A DNA stretch of 23,995 nucleotides. Origin: JBCCEV01 sp039030125 (GTDB lineage Bacteria; Pseudomonadota; Gammaproteobacteria; Ga0077536). This document shows, in pieces, positions 1-7,230 of the stretch. The position numbers and the translations under genes are program-made. Where the stretch lies: contig JBCCEV010000056.1 of NCBI GenBank assembly GCA_039030125.1, forward strand, positions 1 through 23,995, given 5' to 3'. The notes below the pieces were generated by a model, which saw only the letters and a list, made by a program, of their open reading frames with translations, made no database searches and had not been told where the DNA came from. The stretch's first letter is position 1; each line of letters opens with the position of its first letter.

Positions 1-197
1 CGGGTTACGACAGACATGGTCGGAAAAAAATACTAGGGTCAACGTTCATTATAATTTAATCATCTGCTTATCACAGATATCTAACAGCAGCCCTCAAGAT
101 AAGCGACTGCTGCAAAACATATCATCCACTCTTGGTTGCAAATTTTGCTAATCGCAATAGAGTGTCTTTGGTAGATACCTAGCTCAGGGACGAGAAC

Positions 198-2246
198 ATG
201 GCCGACCAAGGGAAAATCAAAGACCGTGCAAAAAATATATTCCTCGCCGCATCCGTTCTACCGATCGAGTCTTTCGGCAGCGCCGCTGTCGATCCGCTAG
301 CCAGCCCTCAGCGCACCTTCAGCCCCTTTGACCCGAACGATCAGGTCAGACAGGCCGATCTCCTGCTTGCAGTGTTCAAGGCGTTTCAAGATCCGGATGA
401 TGCTAACGATGGTTTGGAAGCCGCACTTGACGTTCTGGAAGATACCGCGCGCAGGGGTGATCTCGAACTAGCTCAACACACCCTTGGTGTTTTTTCAGCG
501 CACGCCCCAAAGGTCCGACCAGGCACCACGTCAATCCCAGTTCCACCACTGGTATTTGCTGCGTCGAGCGACGCGCCTTCGGTTGCAGATAACGAGCAGT
601 TGAGAGGATCAATTGCAGAAACCGGCGAAGAACTCATGCACTGGTTTCGCGAAGATATTCATCTCAACGAACACCATCGACATTGGCATATGGTCTATGC
701 TGCGTCGGGGATCCCAACTGGCACAGGCGGAACCGCCGGATACCCTTTTCCAATACGAATGAAAAGCCGCCAGGGCGAAATTTTCGTCTACATGCATAAG
801 CAAATGCTGGCTCGGTATGACACCGAACGCATCGCCAACGGACTTGAGCCAGTAACGGCTTTCAGTGACTTTTCACAATCCCTTGGGGCTGGCTACGATC
901 CGAACGCGCGAGAGCCAAGATCGCTGGGCTATGTCGCTCGGGCAGACGACGCCACGATTAGCCATGAAGATCAAATTGACTTAGAAAAACGCCGCGAATC
1001 ATTCCGAAGATTTCTTCAAACTGGAAAAATCTCAGACATTGAGATTCCAATCAACGCCGCAACGATTGGAACGGCCCTGGAATCCAATCGCGCGCTCACG
1101 TCAACAACCTTCGAGACTGATTTGGAATACCGTCGTGCCGGTAATATGGTCCGAACTATGCACCTTCATAACGCCGGGCACGGCGCGATCGCGCGCGCGG
1201 GTGTTGAAGGTCTGGGCGTCATGACGAATCCACATACGTCGCTCAAAGATCCCGTTTTCTGGCGCTGGCACAAAATGATTGACGATCTAGCAGAGCAATA
1301 CTATTCCGGTTTGGAGCCCTATGACTTTCAGGAAGAAGTAATTTCTCTGGCAACAACTCAACACGGCAAATCGCCAATCGCGATTTTCAGCGAAACCGAG
1401 TTCCCAAATCTGGATTTCGACCAGGATGACGCCGAAGCAACAAAATCACAGGTTCAATTGGCTGCTCAAAGTGCTTTCGAGAGCGCATCTAATGGAACCA
1501 CGAAACTAAAAACCGGAACGCGACGCGAGCGTTACAAATATCTAGGAAGATTCCATGGTGAAGGGGTGCCTGATTTAGACTTTGAGCGGGAAACAATGTT
1601 CAGCGAACGTTTTGCCACCGCGCTGCGCGTCGAAAGTTCAGAACAGACCGCTGCAACCGTCCGCATTTTTATTTGTGCGGAGGAGTTTCTGGATATTGAT
1701 GCTTCCCTTCCAGAGAACATCCGCCAACAAAAACGCTTACAAGAGCATCGCCGTTGGATTGAAATTGATCGCCAACCGATTGAACTTACGAGCGGCCTGC
1801 AAATCGTTGTTCTTTTGTCTGATCGGAGCAGTATTGTTCGAAAGTTGGGCGGTCGCGCAATATGGCCGACGTCGGCGATCACCGAAAGTGATTTCGATGC
1901 GTTACACGATGATGCCCCCGGAGATCGCGACGATTACTGCGATTGCGGGTGGCCAATAAATTTGCTGCTACCCAAAGGCCGACCTGGCGGAATGGCATTT
2001 CAAATGATGGCCATGGTTAGCGCAGGCGCTCCTGAAATTGGCCCCGGCAGTTGCGGTTCACGCAGTTTTTGTGGCACTGATTTTGAAGGCTACCCCGAAC
2101 TCGATGATTTGAACCTCGGGTTTCCATTCGATAGAGCAAGCGTTGGCGGGACGCTGCAGCTCATAGACCGCAGTAAAAACATGGCAATGAGAACTGTGAT
2201 TATTGATCATGTTGAAGATCTATCGGCGCTATATTCAACACCATAG
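198..2246 (+). CDS. Arthropod-type hemocyanin/prophenoloxidase-like type 3 copper protein
   Basis: 682 residues, about the length of an insect prophenoloxidase. The CuA site shows REDIHLNEHHRHWH, giving ligands H160 and H164, with H200 in EIFVYMHKQM as the third. The CuB site shows LHNAGHGAI (H324, H328) and DPVFWRWHKMIDD (H358). The order and local sequence match arthropod hemocyanins and prophenoloxidases rather than ordinary bacterial tyrosinases. The C-terminal part carries the superfamily's last domain: paired cysteines in YCDCGWP (C581, C583), LLLPKG, then C619 and C625 in SFCG, followed by GFPFDRA. The expected activity is o-diphenol/monophenol oxidation or O2 binding at a dicopper centre; which one is not decided by sequence. 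No signal peptide or membrane segment is visible, as in insect prophenoloxidases. The ATG is preceded by a modest GGGA/GAG site about 8-14 bases upstream. The gene stands 57 bp ahead of a subtilase on the same strand and looks more A/T-rich than the genes after 5 kb, which suggests transfer. Confidence 0.9.
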   Translation: MADQGKIKDRAKNIFLAASVLPIESFGSAAVDPLASPQRTFSPFDPNDQVRQADLLLAVFKAFQDPDDANDGLEAALDVLEDTARRGDLELAQHTLGVFSAHAPKVRPGTTSIPVPPLVFAASSDAPSVADNEQLRGSIAETGEELMHWFREDIHLNEHHRHWHMVYAASGIPTGTGGTAGYPFPIRMKSRQGEIFVYMHKQMLARYDTERIANGLEPVTAFSDFSQSLGAGYDPNAREPRSLGYVARADDATISHEDQIDLEKRRESFRRFLQTGKISDIEIPINAATIGTALESNRALTSTTFETDLEYRRAGNMVRTMHLHNAGHGAIARAGVEGLGVMTNPHTSLKDPVFWRWHKMIDDLAEQYYSGLEPYDFQEEVISLATTQHGKSPIAIFSETEFPNLDFDQDDAEATKSQVQLAAQSAFESASNGTTKLKTGTRRERYKYLGRFHGEGVPDLDFERETMFSERFATALRVESSEQTAATVRIFICAEEFLDIDASLPENIRQQKRLQEHRRWIEIDRQPIELTSGLQIVVLLSDRSSIVRKLGGRAIWPTSAITESDFDALHDDAPGDRDDYCDCGWPINLLLPKGRPGGMAFQMMAMVSAGAPEIGPGSCGSRSFCGTDFEGYPELDDLNLGFPFDRASVGGTLQLIDRSKNMAMRTVIIDHVEDLSALYSTP

Positions 2247-2290
2247 CGACAATATCGACAAAACAGTCTCGCTCGTCGACTAAAAGTAAC

Positions 2291-2297
2291 AAGGAGG
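2291..2297 (+). promoter_or_regulatory. Strong Shine-Dalgarno site of the subtilase
   Basis: AAGGAGG, a full anti-16S match, lies 6 bases before the ATG at 2304. It is clearly stronger than the site before the copper protein and fixes the subtilase start. Confidence 0.85.
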
Positions 2298-2303
2298 ATT
2301 CAA

Positions 2304-4178
2304 ATGAACAACGCTACCACAACCGATTTCAGCACTAGACAGAGCTCCACAGCCATGGATCCGCGTTTGCAGCGCGCTGCCACATTTCAGCGGCGTGGCT
2401 TCCTACTAGAAGCAACAGCGTCGTCAGCTCCAAGTGAAATTCCGGTAATAGCAAAGGTAACAAGCTTTGCAAACTGGTCCGCACTTAGCGAAGTTCGCGG
2501 CCCGATGCAGATTGCGGCTGCACATGGCAAGGAAAAAACTTCAATTGTTACGGGTCGAATACCACTGCAGCGCATCGAGTACGTTCGCAAAAAATCCTTC
2601 GTCAAGAGCCTCAAAGCAGCGCAACCCATGCAACCAACATTAGCTGCCGGTATCACTGAAACTCAGGCGGCACCAACACAACTTCCTGCTGGAACCCTCG
2701 CAGCGGGGGGCGAAGGAGTTGTACTTGGAATAATCGATTATGGCTGTGATTACGCACACAGAAATTTTCGAGATGGATCCGGAAAAACCAGGTTGAAAGC
2801 GATCTGGCATCAGCGGGGTTCCCTCGATCCCCTCGGACACATGGCATACGGCCGCGAATACACGCCCGCAGAAATTAATGCTGCATTGGCGCAAGCAGAT
2901 CCTTACAGCGCACTAGGTTACGCGCCACCTCCAGATACTATGTTTTCCGTTGGCACTCACGGGACACACGTTATGGACATAGCGGCTGGTAATGGAAATG
3001 GATCTGGCATTGCAGGATTTGCTCCCAACGCAGAACTTATTTTTGTGGATGTCGCTCACTCCGATATCGCGTTTTCTGGTCGTGACGTAGTCGATTCGTC
3101 TTTCGGCGATTCCGTAATGCTCCTTGAAGCGGTGCAATACATTTTCGACAAAGCAGGCGAGCAACCCTGCGTGATAAATATCAGTTTGGGAACCAATGGC
3201 GGCCCGCACGATGGATCTACCCTGGTCGAGCAAGGAATCGACAGACTAGTTATGAATCGACCTAACCGAGCGGTTGTTGTTTCCGCGTCGAACTCTCACG
3301 AAGATGGTATTCATGCATCGGGGACGCTCACTCAAAACGGAAATTTAGATTTGGTATGGAATGTTCCCACGAATGATTTCTCTCATAACGAAATGGAAAT
3401 CTGGTATCCGGCCGGGGATATTTTCGATGTCGAAATGATATCGCCCGGCGGCGACAGTATTGGAATCGTCCCCGCAGGAAGCAGCGGAGAATCACTGGAT
3501 GCGTCAGGCGCGGTGCAAATATTTGCCGCCAATCGAATCAGCGATCCGAACAATGGCGACAATATGATTGGTATTTTCTTAGAGGATACCGTGGCGCCGG
3601 GCGATTGGACAATTCGTCTGCATGGACGCACCGTAAACGACGGGAGTTTTCATGCTTGGATCGAACGTGACAATCAACAACCTTCATCGTTCGCGCCGCC
3701 CCACGACAATACACACACGATCGGATCGATATCCTGCGGCGAATACTCGATCGTGGTCGGTTCTTACGACGCGCACAAGTCGCAAACGCCAATTTCGTAT
3801 TTTTCCAGCGAAGGACCAACACGCGATGGGCGCGAAAAACCGGAAATTTCAGCGCCGGGTCATGCCGTACGCGCTGCTCATTCAAGAACTGGAACGGAGG
3901 TTGTCTCAAAGAGCGGAACAAGCATGGCTTCGCCAGCCGTGGCAGGAATCGTAGCACTAATGCTGGCTGAAAGCCGAGCCCGGGGAATCAAACTGTCCAT
4001 CAAAGATATCCGCGCAATCCTTCAAGCTTCGCACAAATCGAGACCGCCGAAAGCTGGCACTTGGAATTCGAGGTACGGAATTGGGCGAATAAACGCCGCG
4101 GCGGTAATCGCGGCAGTCCAAGACAAAGCCGCGTCCGCCACTAGCAGTCGCTCAACCAGGCAGACAAAAAGAGAATAA
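2304..4178 (+). CDS. Subtilisin-like serine protease (S8) with N-terminal propeptide-like domain
   Basis: 624 residues. The catalytic triad is complete: D145 in GIIDYG, H219 in HGTHV and S540 in SGTSMASP, with N330 in VVSASN as the likely oxyanion asparagine. Residues about 45-113 precede the catalytic domain and look like a propeptide (PVIAKV ... IVTGRIPLQRIEYV ... VKSLKAAQPM). Between N330 and S540 there is an inserted beta-rich segment (about 335-455, including VAPGDWTIRLHG), a layout reminiscent of the CspA-like branch of S8 and of P-like domains. No Sec or Tat signal is visible, so the product is cytosolic or released by another route or by lysis. The start is set by AAGGAGG. Position downstream of the prophenoloxidase-like gene and upstream of an I9-like protein suggests it processes, or is controlled with, that protein (inference). 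Substrate unknown. Confidence 0.93.
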   Translation: MNNATTTDFSTRQSSTAMDPRLQRAATFQRRGFLLEATASSAPSEIPVIAKVTSFANWSALSEVRGPMQIAAAHGKEKTSIVTGRIPLQRIEYVRKKSFVKSLKAAQPMQPTLAAGITETQAAPTQLPAGTLAAGGEGVVLGIIDYGCDYAHRNFRDGSGKTRLKAIWHQRGSLDPLGHMAYGREYTPAEINAALAQADPYSALGYAPPPDTMFSVGTHGTHVMDIAAGNGNGSGIAGFAPNAELIFVDVAHSDIAFSGRDVVDSSFGDSVMLLEAVQYIFDKAGEQPCVINISLGTNGGPHDGSTLVEQGIDRLVMNRPNRAVVVSASNSHEDGIHASGTLTQNGNLDLVWNVPTNDFSHNEMEIWYPAGDIFDVEMISPGGDSIGIVPAGSSGESLDASGAVQIFAANRISDPNNGDNMIGIFLEDTVAPGDWTIRLHGRTVNDGSFHAWIERDNQQPSSFAPPHDNTHTIGSISCGEYSIVVGSYDAHKSQTPISYFSSEGPTRDGREKPEISAPGHAVRAAHSRTGTEVVSKSGTSMASPAVAGIVALMLAESRARGIKLSIKDIRAILQASHKSRPPKAGTWNSRYGIGRINAAAVIAAVQDKAASATSSRSTRQTKRE

Positions 4179-4184
4179 GGAGCG

Positions 4185-4271
4185 ATGCACGCTAACGGTA
4201 TGCTTACGCTCCAGAAATATTGGGTTATCCTAAGTAAAAGTGAGCTTAATCGCCTACGTGGCGAGAATTAG
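4185..4271 (+). CDS. 28-residue small ORF, coupled to the I9-like gene
   Basis: An ATG with an AAGGAG site (4177-4182, very short spacing) opens 28 codons after the subtilase stop. The product starts MHANGMLTLQKYW and ends ELNRLRGEN. Its TAG stop shares one base with the GTG of the next gene (TAGTG), a typical translational-coupling arrangement. It may be a real micropeptide or a leader that brings ribosomes to the weakly initiated downstream GTG. I recognise no family. The short spacing and small size keep confidence low. Confidence 0.4.
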   Translation: MHANGMLTLQKYWVILSKSELNRLRGEN

Positions 4272-4549
4272 TGGTTCAAAACATGAACTCATTTGAGATC
4301 CGAAAGAATAAATCCAAAAAAACAAGCGGACTGAATAATACCGAGACCAATGCGCGCGCACCCCGCCGGCTGCGTGCAATCGTCAAAGTGAATGTGGAAG
4401 ACTATGTTCCGGTAGCCGTTAACGTTCGCTCGCGGATAGACAGCGCAATGTTTACCGCCGACTTTTCATCAACGGACCTAGAAATGCTCGAACGTGACGA
4501 AAACGTCGTTTCGATAGCTGTGTCACAATCGCTGGATATCATCGATTGA
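4271..4549 (+). CDS. Stand-alone subtilase propeptide/inhibitor I9-like protein
   Basis: 92 residues from GTG; an in-frame ATG at 4283 is an alternative but has no better ribosome site. The first 30 residues are basic and polar. Residues about 35-91 read as the small alpha-beta fold of subtilase propeptides: AIVKVNVEDYVPVAVNV, then FTADFSSTDLEMLERD and NVVSIAVSQSLDI. That is close to the I9 pattern in which a strand, a helix ending in Leu-x3-Asp and a last strand (V-x-x-I/V-E) follow each other. The same pattern occurs, more loosely, in residues 45-113 of the neighbouring protease. Stand-alone proteins of this type inhibit subtilases or help them fold, so its probable partner is the adjacent protease (inference). 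No signal peptide. Assignment is by pattern only. Confidence 0.65.
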   Translation: MVQNMNSFEIRKNKSKKTSGLNNTETNARAPRRLRAIVKVNVEDYVPVAVNVRSRIDSAMFTADFSSTDLEMLERDENVVSIAVSQSLDIID

Positions 4550-4959
4550 AGAAAGGGGGCTTCCCAGTGGTAGCTCGACCGCTGCTTATCTGAGATTTGC
4601 AGCCCGTTTGGTAACAGAGTGCGATACTTTGGGTTAACGTACTCGTTCGTCAAAAACCCGAACTGCAAGAGGGCAGCACCAAACAGGCCGGATGGACAGG
4701 ACTTGGGGTCACCGGTGCTAACCTGCCTTACAATATTCAGAGTATCGGCAGCAAGACCTTGATTAACGCCATTGGTGTCGTCGGCAATGGCGCAACGGTA
4801 ACCACCGTGAAATACCCGGCCAGTGGCGCCACCTCCCGCGATCGCACTGCTCACCACCGACCTGACGCCGCTCGTGCGCTCTCGAAAACAAACCCGCCCA
4901 AACTTTGACGAAACTCCCCTGCTCCACGTAGCATGGACGCCCCCTCGATCAGAGGCCAC
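4550..4959. other. Non-coding stretch with a decayed open frame
   Basis: No convincing intact gene. On the plus strand a frame is open from about 4615 to a TGA at 4906-4908. It has no ATG or good start, and its middle part reads like a protein (LQEGSTKQAGWTGLGVTG, then NIQSIGSKTLINAIGVVGNG). It is probably a fragment of a lost gene; I do not recognise the family. A minus-strand frame across the same bases runs into the I9-like gene and is judged a shadow. There is no terminator with a T-run after 4549. Confidence 0.35.
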
Positions 4960-5034
4960 GGGCGATTAGCTCAGCGGGAGAGCACTGCCTTCACACGGCA
5001 GGGGTCGCTGGTTCGATCCCAGCATCGCCCACCA
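4960..5034 (+). tRNA. tRNA-Val (anticodon CAC)
   Basis: The cloverleaf can be read directly. The acceptor GGGCGAT pairs with ATCGCCC, the D arm is GCTC/GAGC, and the anticodon arm is CTGCC/GGCAG around loop TTCACAC with CAC at 4992-4994. The T arm is GCTGG/CCAGC around TTCGATC, with A-CCA encoded at 5031-5034. CAC decodes GUG valine. It stands alone and marks the boundary between the copper-protein region and the catabolic genes. Confidence 0.95.
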
Positions 5035-5094
5035 TTCCAGACAATCGCTAGCGAAATCCACGCCTCGCTGCGGCACCGGCATCGATGAAACAAC

Positions 5095-5112
5095 ATGGTT
5101 TAGCGAAACCAT
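5095..5112 (+). terminator. Inverted repeat downstream of the tRNA
   Basis: ATGGTTT and AAACCAT form a perfect 7-bp stem with an AGCG loop about 60 bases after the tRNA. It is followed by TTTCACC rather than a long T-run, so it may be a weak terminator or processing hairpin. Its function is not established. Confidence 0.35.
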
Positions 5113-5145
5113 TTCACCTCGTTTCCGCGTTAGGCCGCTTTTAAG

Positions 5146-5157
5146 TCATGCGCATGA
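5146..5157. promoter_or_regulatory. 12-bp perfect palindrome upstream of the DUF819 gene
   Basis: TCATGCGCATGA is perfectly palindromic and lies about 140 bp before the DUF819 start, in the tRNA-to-gene gap. It could be an operator for a dimeric regulator. A second small hairpin, CTTCGG-ACA-CCGAAG, sits at 5215-5229. No convincing -35/-10 pair was found. Confidence 0.3.
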
Positions 5158-5294
5158 TGCAAGGCGTCTCCCCAGGGCTGATCGCGAGTTGGCGCGATAT
5201 AAAACAAACGCCCGCTTCGGACACCGAAGTTGACGATCGCTGATACAGTAGCCGTGTTCGAATATCAATTGTTACGCGGTAAAAGGAAGCGCGG

Positions 5295-6416
5295 GTGAAC
5301 TCGTTAATCGCGCCGGATGACACCTGGCTCTTGTGGTCTTGTATGCTGGCACTTGCCGCCTTCGGCGTTTGGTCCGATTCCCGATGGCTCGGCAAACTCT
5401 TGTCCGGGGCCGTGGTCACATTGCTGGCCGGCATCTTGTTCTCGACCATCGGCTTTCTGCCCGCCGCCTCACCAGCGTACGGAGTGGTCTACGATTATCT
5501 GCTGCCGCTAGCCATTCCACTCATTCTGTTTCAGGCGGATCTTGGTCAAATCCTCCGTGAGTCAGGGCGCGTGCTGCTCGGGTTTGTTGCCGGCGCCATC
5601 GGCACGGTTTGTGGCGCCGTGTTGGCGTTTGGGATGATCCCTTTAGGCGAGCAGGCCTCGCAGTATGCGGCCTCCCTCACCGGCGCGTATATCGGCGGCA
5701 CGGTGAATCTCGCCGCAGTCGGGAAGGCGGTCGGGCTTGAAGCCGACAGCACGCTTGCGGCCATTGTTGCGGCCGGCAATCTCACGGTTGTGCTCTATCT
5801 TGTCCCACTTTTCTTATTGCACCGTGTCACACTACTGGCGCGTTGGCTGCCGCGCGGTCTCGTCGTAGACGCAACCAGAGAGGCATCGCCACCGATAGCC
5901 TTTCGAACTGATTCGCTCGTATATGCGCTTGCAATCAGTGTCGCGATTTGCGCCCTTGGTTTCGCCGTCCAAGAACAAACTAATTGGTCTGGCACAGGGA
6001 TCTTGACGATCACCTTGGTGAGCGTTGCTCTGGCCACGGCGTTCCCGCAATTTTTCGCGAAACTGGAGATCGCAAGCGCCATCGGATTCGTGCTGCTGCA
6101 CGTCGTGTTCGCTGCGATCGGCGCATCGGCCAATGTCTTAACCATGCTTGAGTTCGGACCAATTTTGATGGCTTTTGCCGCGCTCATGCTTGTCGTTCAT
6201 CTTGCATTCGTTTTACTCAGCGCGCGCCTATTCGCACTGTCGGTCGATGAAGCGCTCATTGCTTCAAATGCGTGCGCCCTTGGCGCCCCGACGGCCGCGG
6301 CAATGGCGTTGTCATTCAAACGCCCCGACTTGGTGCTACCGGCTTTGTTGTCAGGCATATTTGGCTACGCGATTGGCAATTTCGCCGGTCTCGCGCTCTA
6401 TGCCTTATTGCCATAA
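5295..6416 (+). CDS. DUF819 family integral membrane protein
   Basis: 373 residues from GTG; AAGGAAG at 5283-5289 gives a well-spaced ribosome site. The protein is almost entirely hydrophobic, with about ten predicted transmembrane segments. The region around residues 70-145 (PLAIPLILFQADLGQ, then GAYIGGTVNLAAVGKAVGL) is characteristic of the DUF819 (YjcL-like) family. The repeated glycine-rich pattern in the C-terminal half (SNACALGAPTAAAMAL) fits an internally duplicated transporter fold. The biochemical role of the family is not established. Directly upstream of hydantoin-degrading enzymes on the same strand, it may import their substrate or export a product, but a 160-bp gap leaves joint transcription open. 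Confidence 0.85.
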   Translation: MNSLIAPDDTWLLWSCMLALAAFGVWSDSRWLGKLLSGAVVTLLAGILFSTIGFLPAASPAYGVVYDYLLPLAIPLILFQADLGQILRESGRVLLGFVAGAIGTVCGAVLAFGMIPLGEQASQYAASLTGAYIGGTVNLAAVGKAVGLEADSTLAAIVAAGNLTVVLYLVPLFLLHRVTLLARWLPRGLVVDATREASPPIAFRTDSLVYALAISVAICALGFAVQEQTNWSGTGILTITLVSVALATAFPQFFAKLEIASAIGFVLLHVVFAAIGASANVLTMLEFGPILMAFAALMLVVHLAFVLLSARLFALSVDEALIASNACALGAPTAAAMALSFKRPDLVLPALLSGIFGYAIGNFAGLALYALLP

Positions 6417-6576
6417 CGGGTTTGGAAATTGAACGTCTGCCGGACTCAAGCGGTTACGATATTTTCTTCGGATAAATCCGGGCTTCGTTGATAGACTGTC
6501 TAGAGGAGCCGTGGCTTCCTGGGCTCACAGACGACGTTGGGCAATGCACTCCAAACTGACACAAGGGGACCCTGTG

Positions 6577-7212
6577 ATGGAAGAATTCGATCTCTACGAA
6601 GTTGGCGGTTACGGAACCGGCAAAATCGGTTTCGGTGACAAGATCGGGATCGTATCGGTCGACATGATGAATTGCGTTACCAATCCATCGGCGCCGATGG
6701 GTCGCAGCCCCATGGGACAGGATGCAGTCAACAAATGCGCTTTGTTGTTTGACGCCGCGCGCGAAAACGACGTCCCTGTTGTGCACTGTCAAACGGCTTT
6801 TCAACCTGGTTTCAGCAATATGCTGCCGTGGAAAATCGAGTGCATGAAGAGCTGGATCATCGGCTCCTGGGAGGTCGAAATCGACGCACGTCTATGGCGC
6901 GATGGCGATGTACTGGTGAACAAGCCAGCCCCTTCAATCTTCTTCGGTACGCCTTGCACCTCGGTGATGAACAAACATGGGGTGGATACCATCATCATTA
7001 CCGGTGCCAACACCAGCGGCTGCATCCGCGCCAGTTCCATCGATAGCTTTTCTCTCGGTTTTCGTACCATCGTGCCAGAAGAATGCGTCTTCGATCAGGG
7101 CTCGGTCGCGCACCGGCAGAACCTGGAGGACATCGGCAAACGTTATGTCGATGTCGAACCGTTTGACTACGTTTTGGAGCAAGTTAAGCGCTCCAGCCAA
7201 CTTGCCGCCTGA
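6577..7212 (+). CDS. Isochorismatase-fold cysteine hydrolase (N-carbamoylsarcosine amidase-like)
   Basis: 211 residues from the ATG at 6577, chosen because AAGGGG lies about 9 bases upstream; the frame is open further up to a GTG at 6511. The fold's triad is present: D29 in IVSVDMMN, K116 in LVNKPAPS and C149 in ITGANTSGCIRASSID. This family hydrolyses ureido or amide groups via a cysteine thioester. Next to hyuA/hyuB the best guess is N-carbamoylsarcosine amidohydrolase, which releases sarcosine, CO2 and ammonia; other N-carbamoyl acids or maleamate-type substrates are possible. It ends 18 bp before hyuA, so the three genes are probably one operon. Confidence 0.85.
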   Translation: MEEFDLYEVGGYGTGKIGFGDKIGIVSVDMMNCVTNPSAPMGRSPMGQDAVNKCALLFDAARENDVPVVHCQTAFQPGFSNMLPWKIECMKSWIIGSWEVEIDARLWRDGDVLVNKPAPSIFFGTPCTSVMNKHGVDTIIITGANTSGCIRASSIDSFSLGFRTIVPEECVFDQGSVAHRQNLEDIGKRYVDVEPFDYVLEQVKRSSQLAA

Positions 7213-7230
7213 TCGAGCGGAACGACGTCA

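Noticed and set aside
50..55. TATAAT as the promoter of the copper-protein gene
   Set aside because: No acceptable -35 box lies 16-18 bases upstream, and the match in an A/T-rich stretch is weak evidence.
198..2246. Ordinary bacterial tyrosinase
   Set aside because: The CuA and CuB motifs and the C-terminal CDCGWP to GFPFDRA stretch are specific to the arthropod hemocyanin superfamily, and the length is far greater than a bacterial tyrosinase.
4402..4959. Minus-strand 185-codon open frame
   Set aside because: It runs antisense through the I9-like gene, starts next to the tRNA without a ribosome site and has no family-like sequence.
4960..5034. tRNA-Val as attachment site of an island holding the copper-protein cassette
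   Set aside because: The cassette lies on the 5' side of the tRNA, no integrase is present and I saw no duplicated tRNA 3' end in the window.
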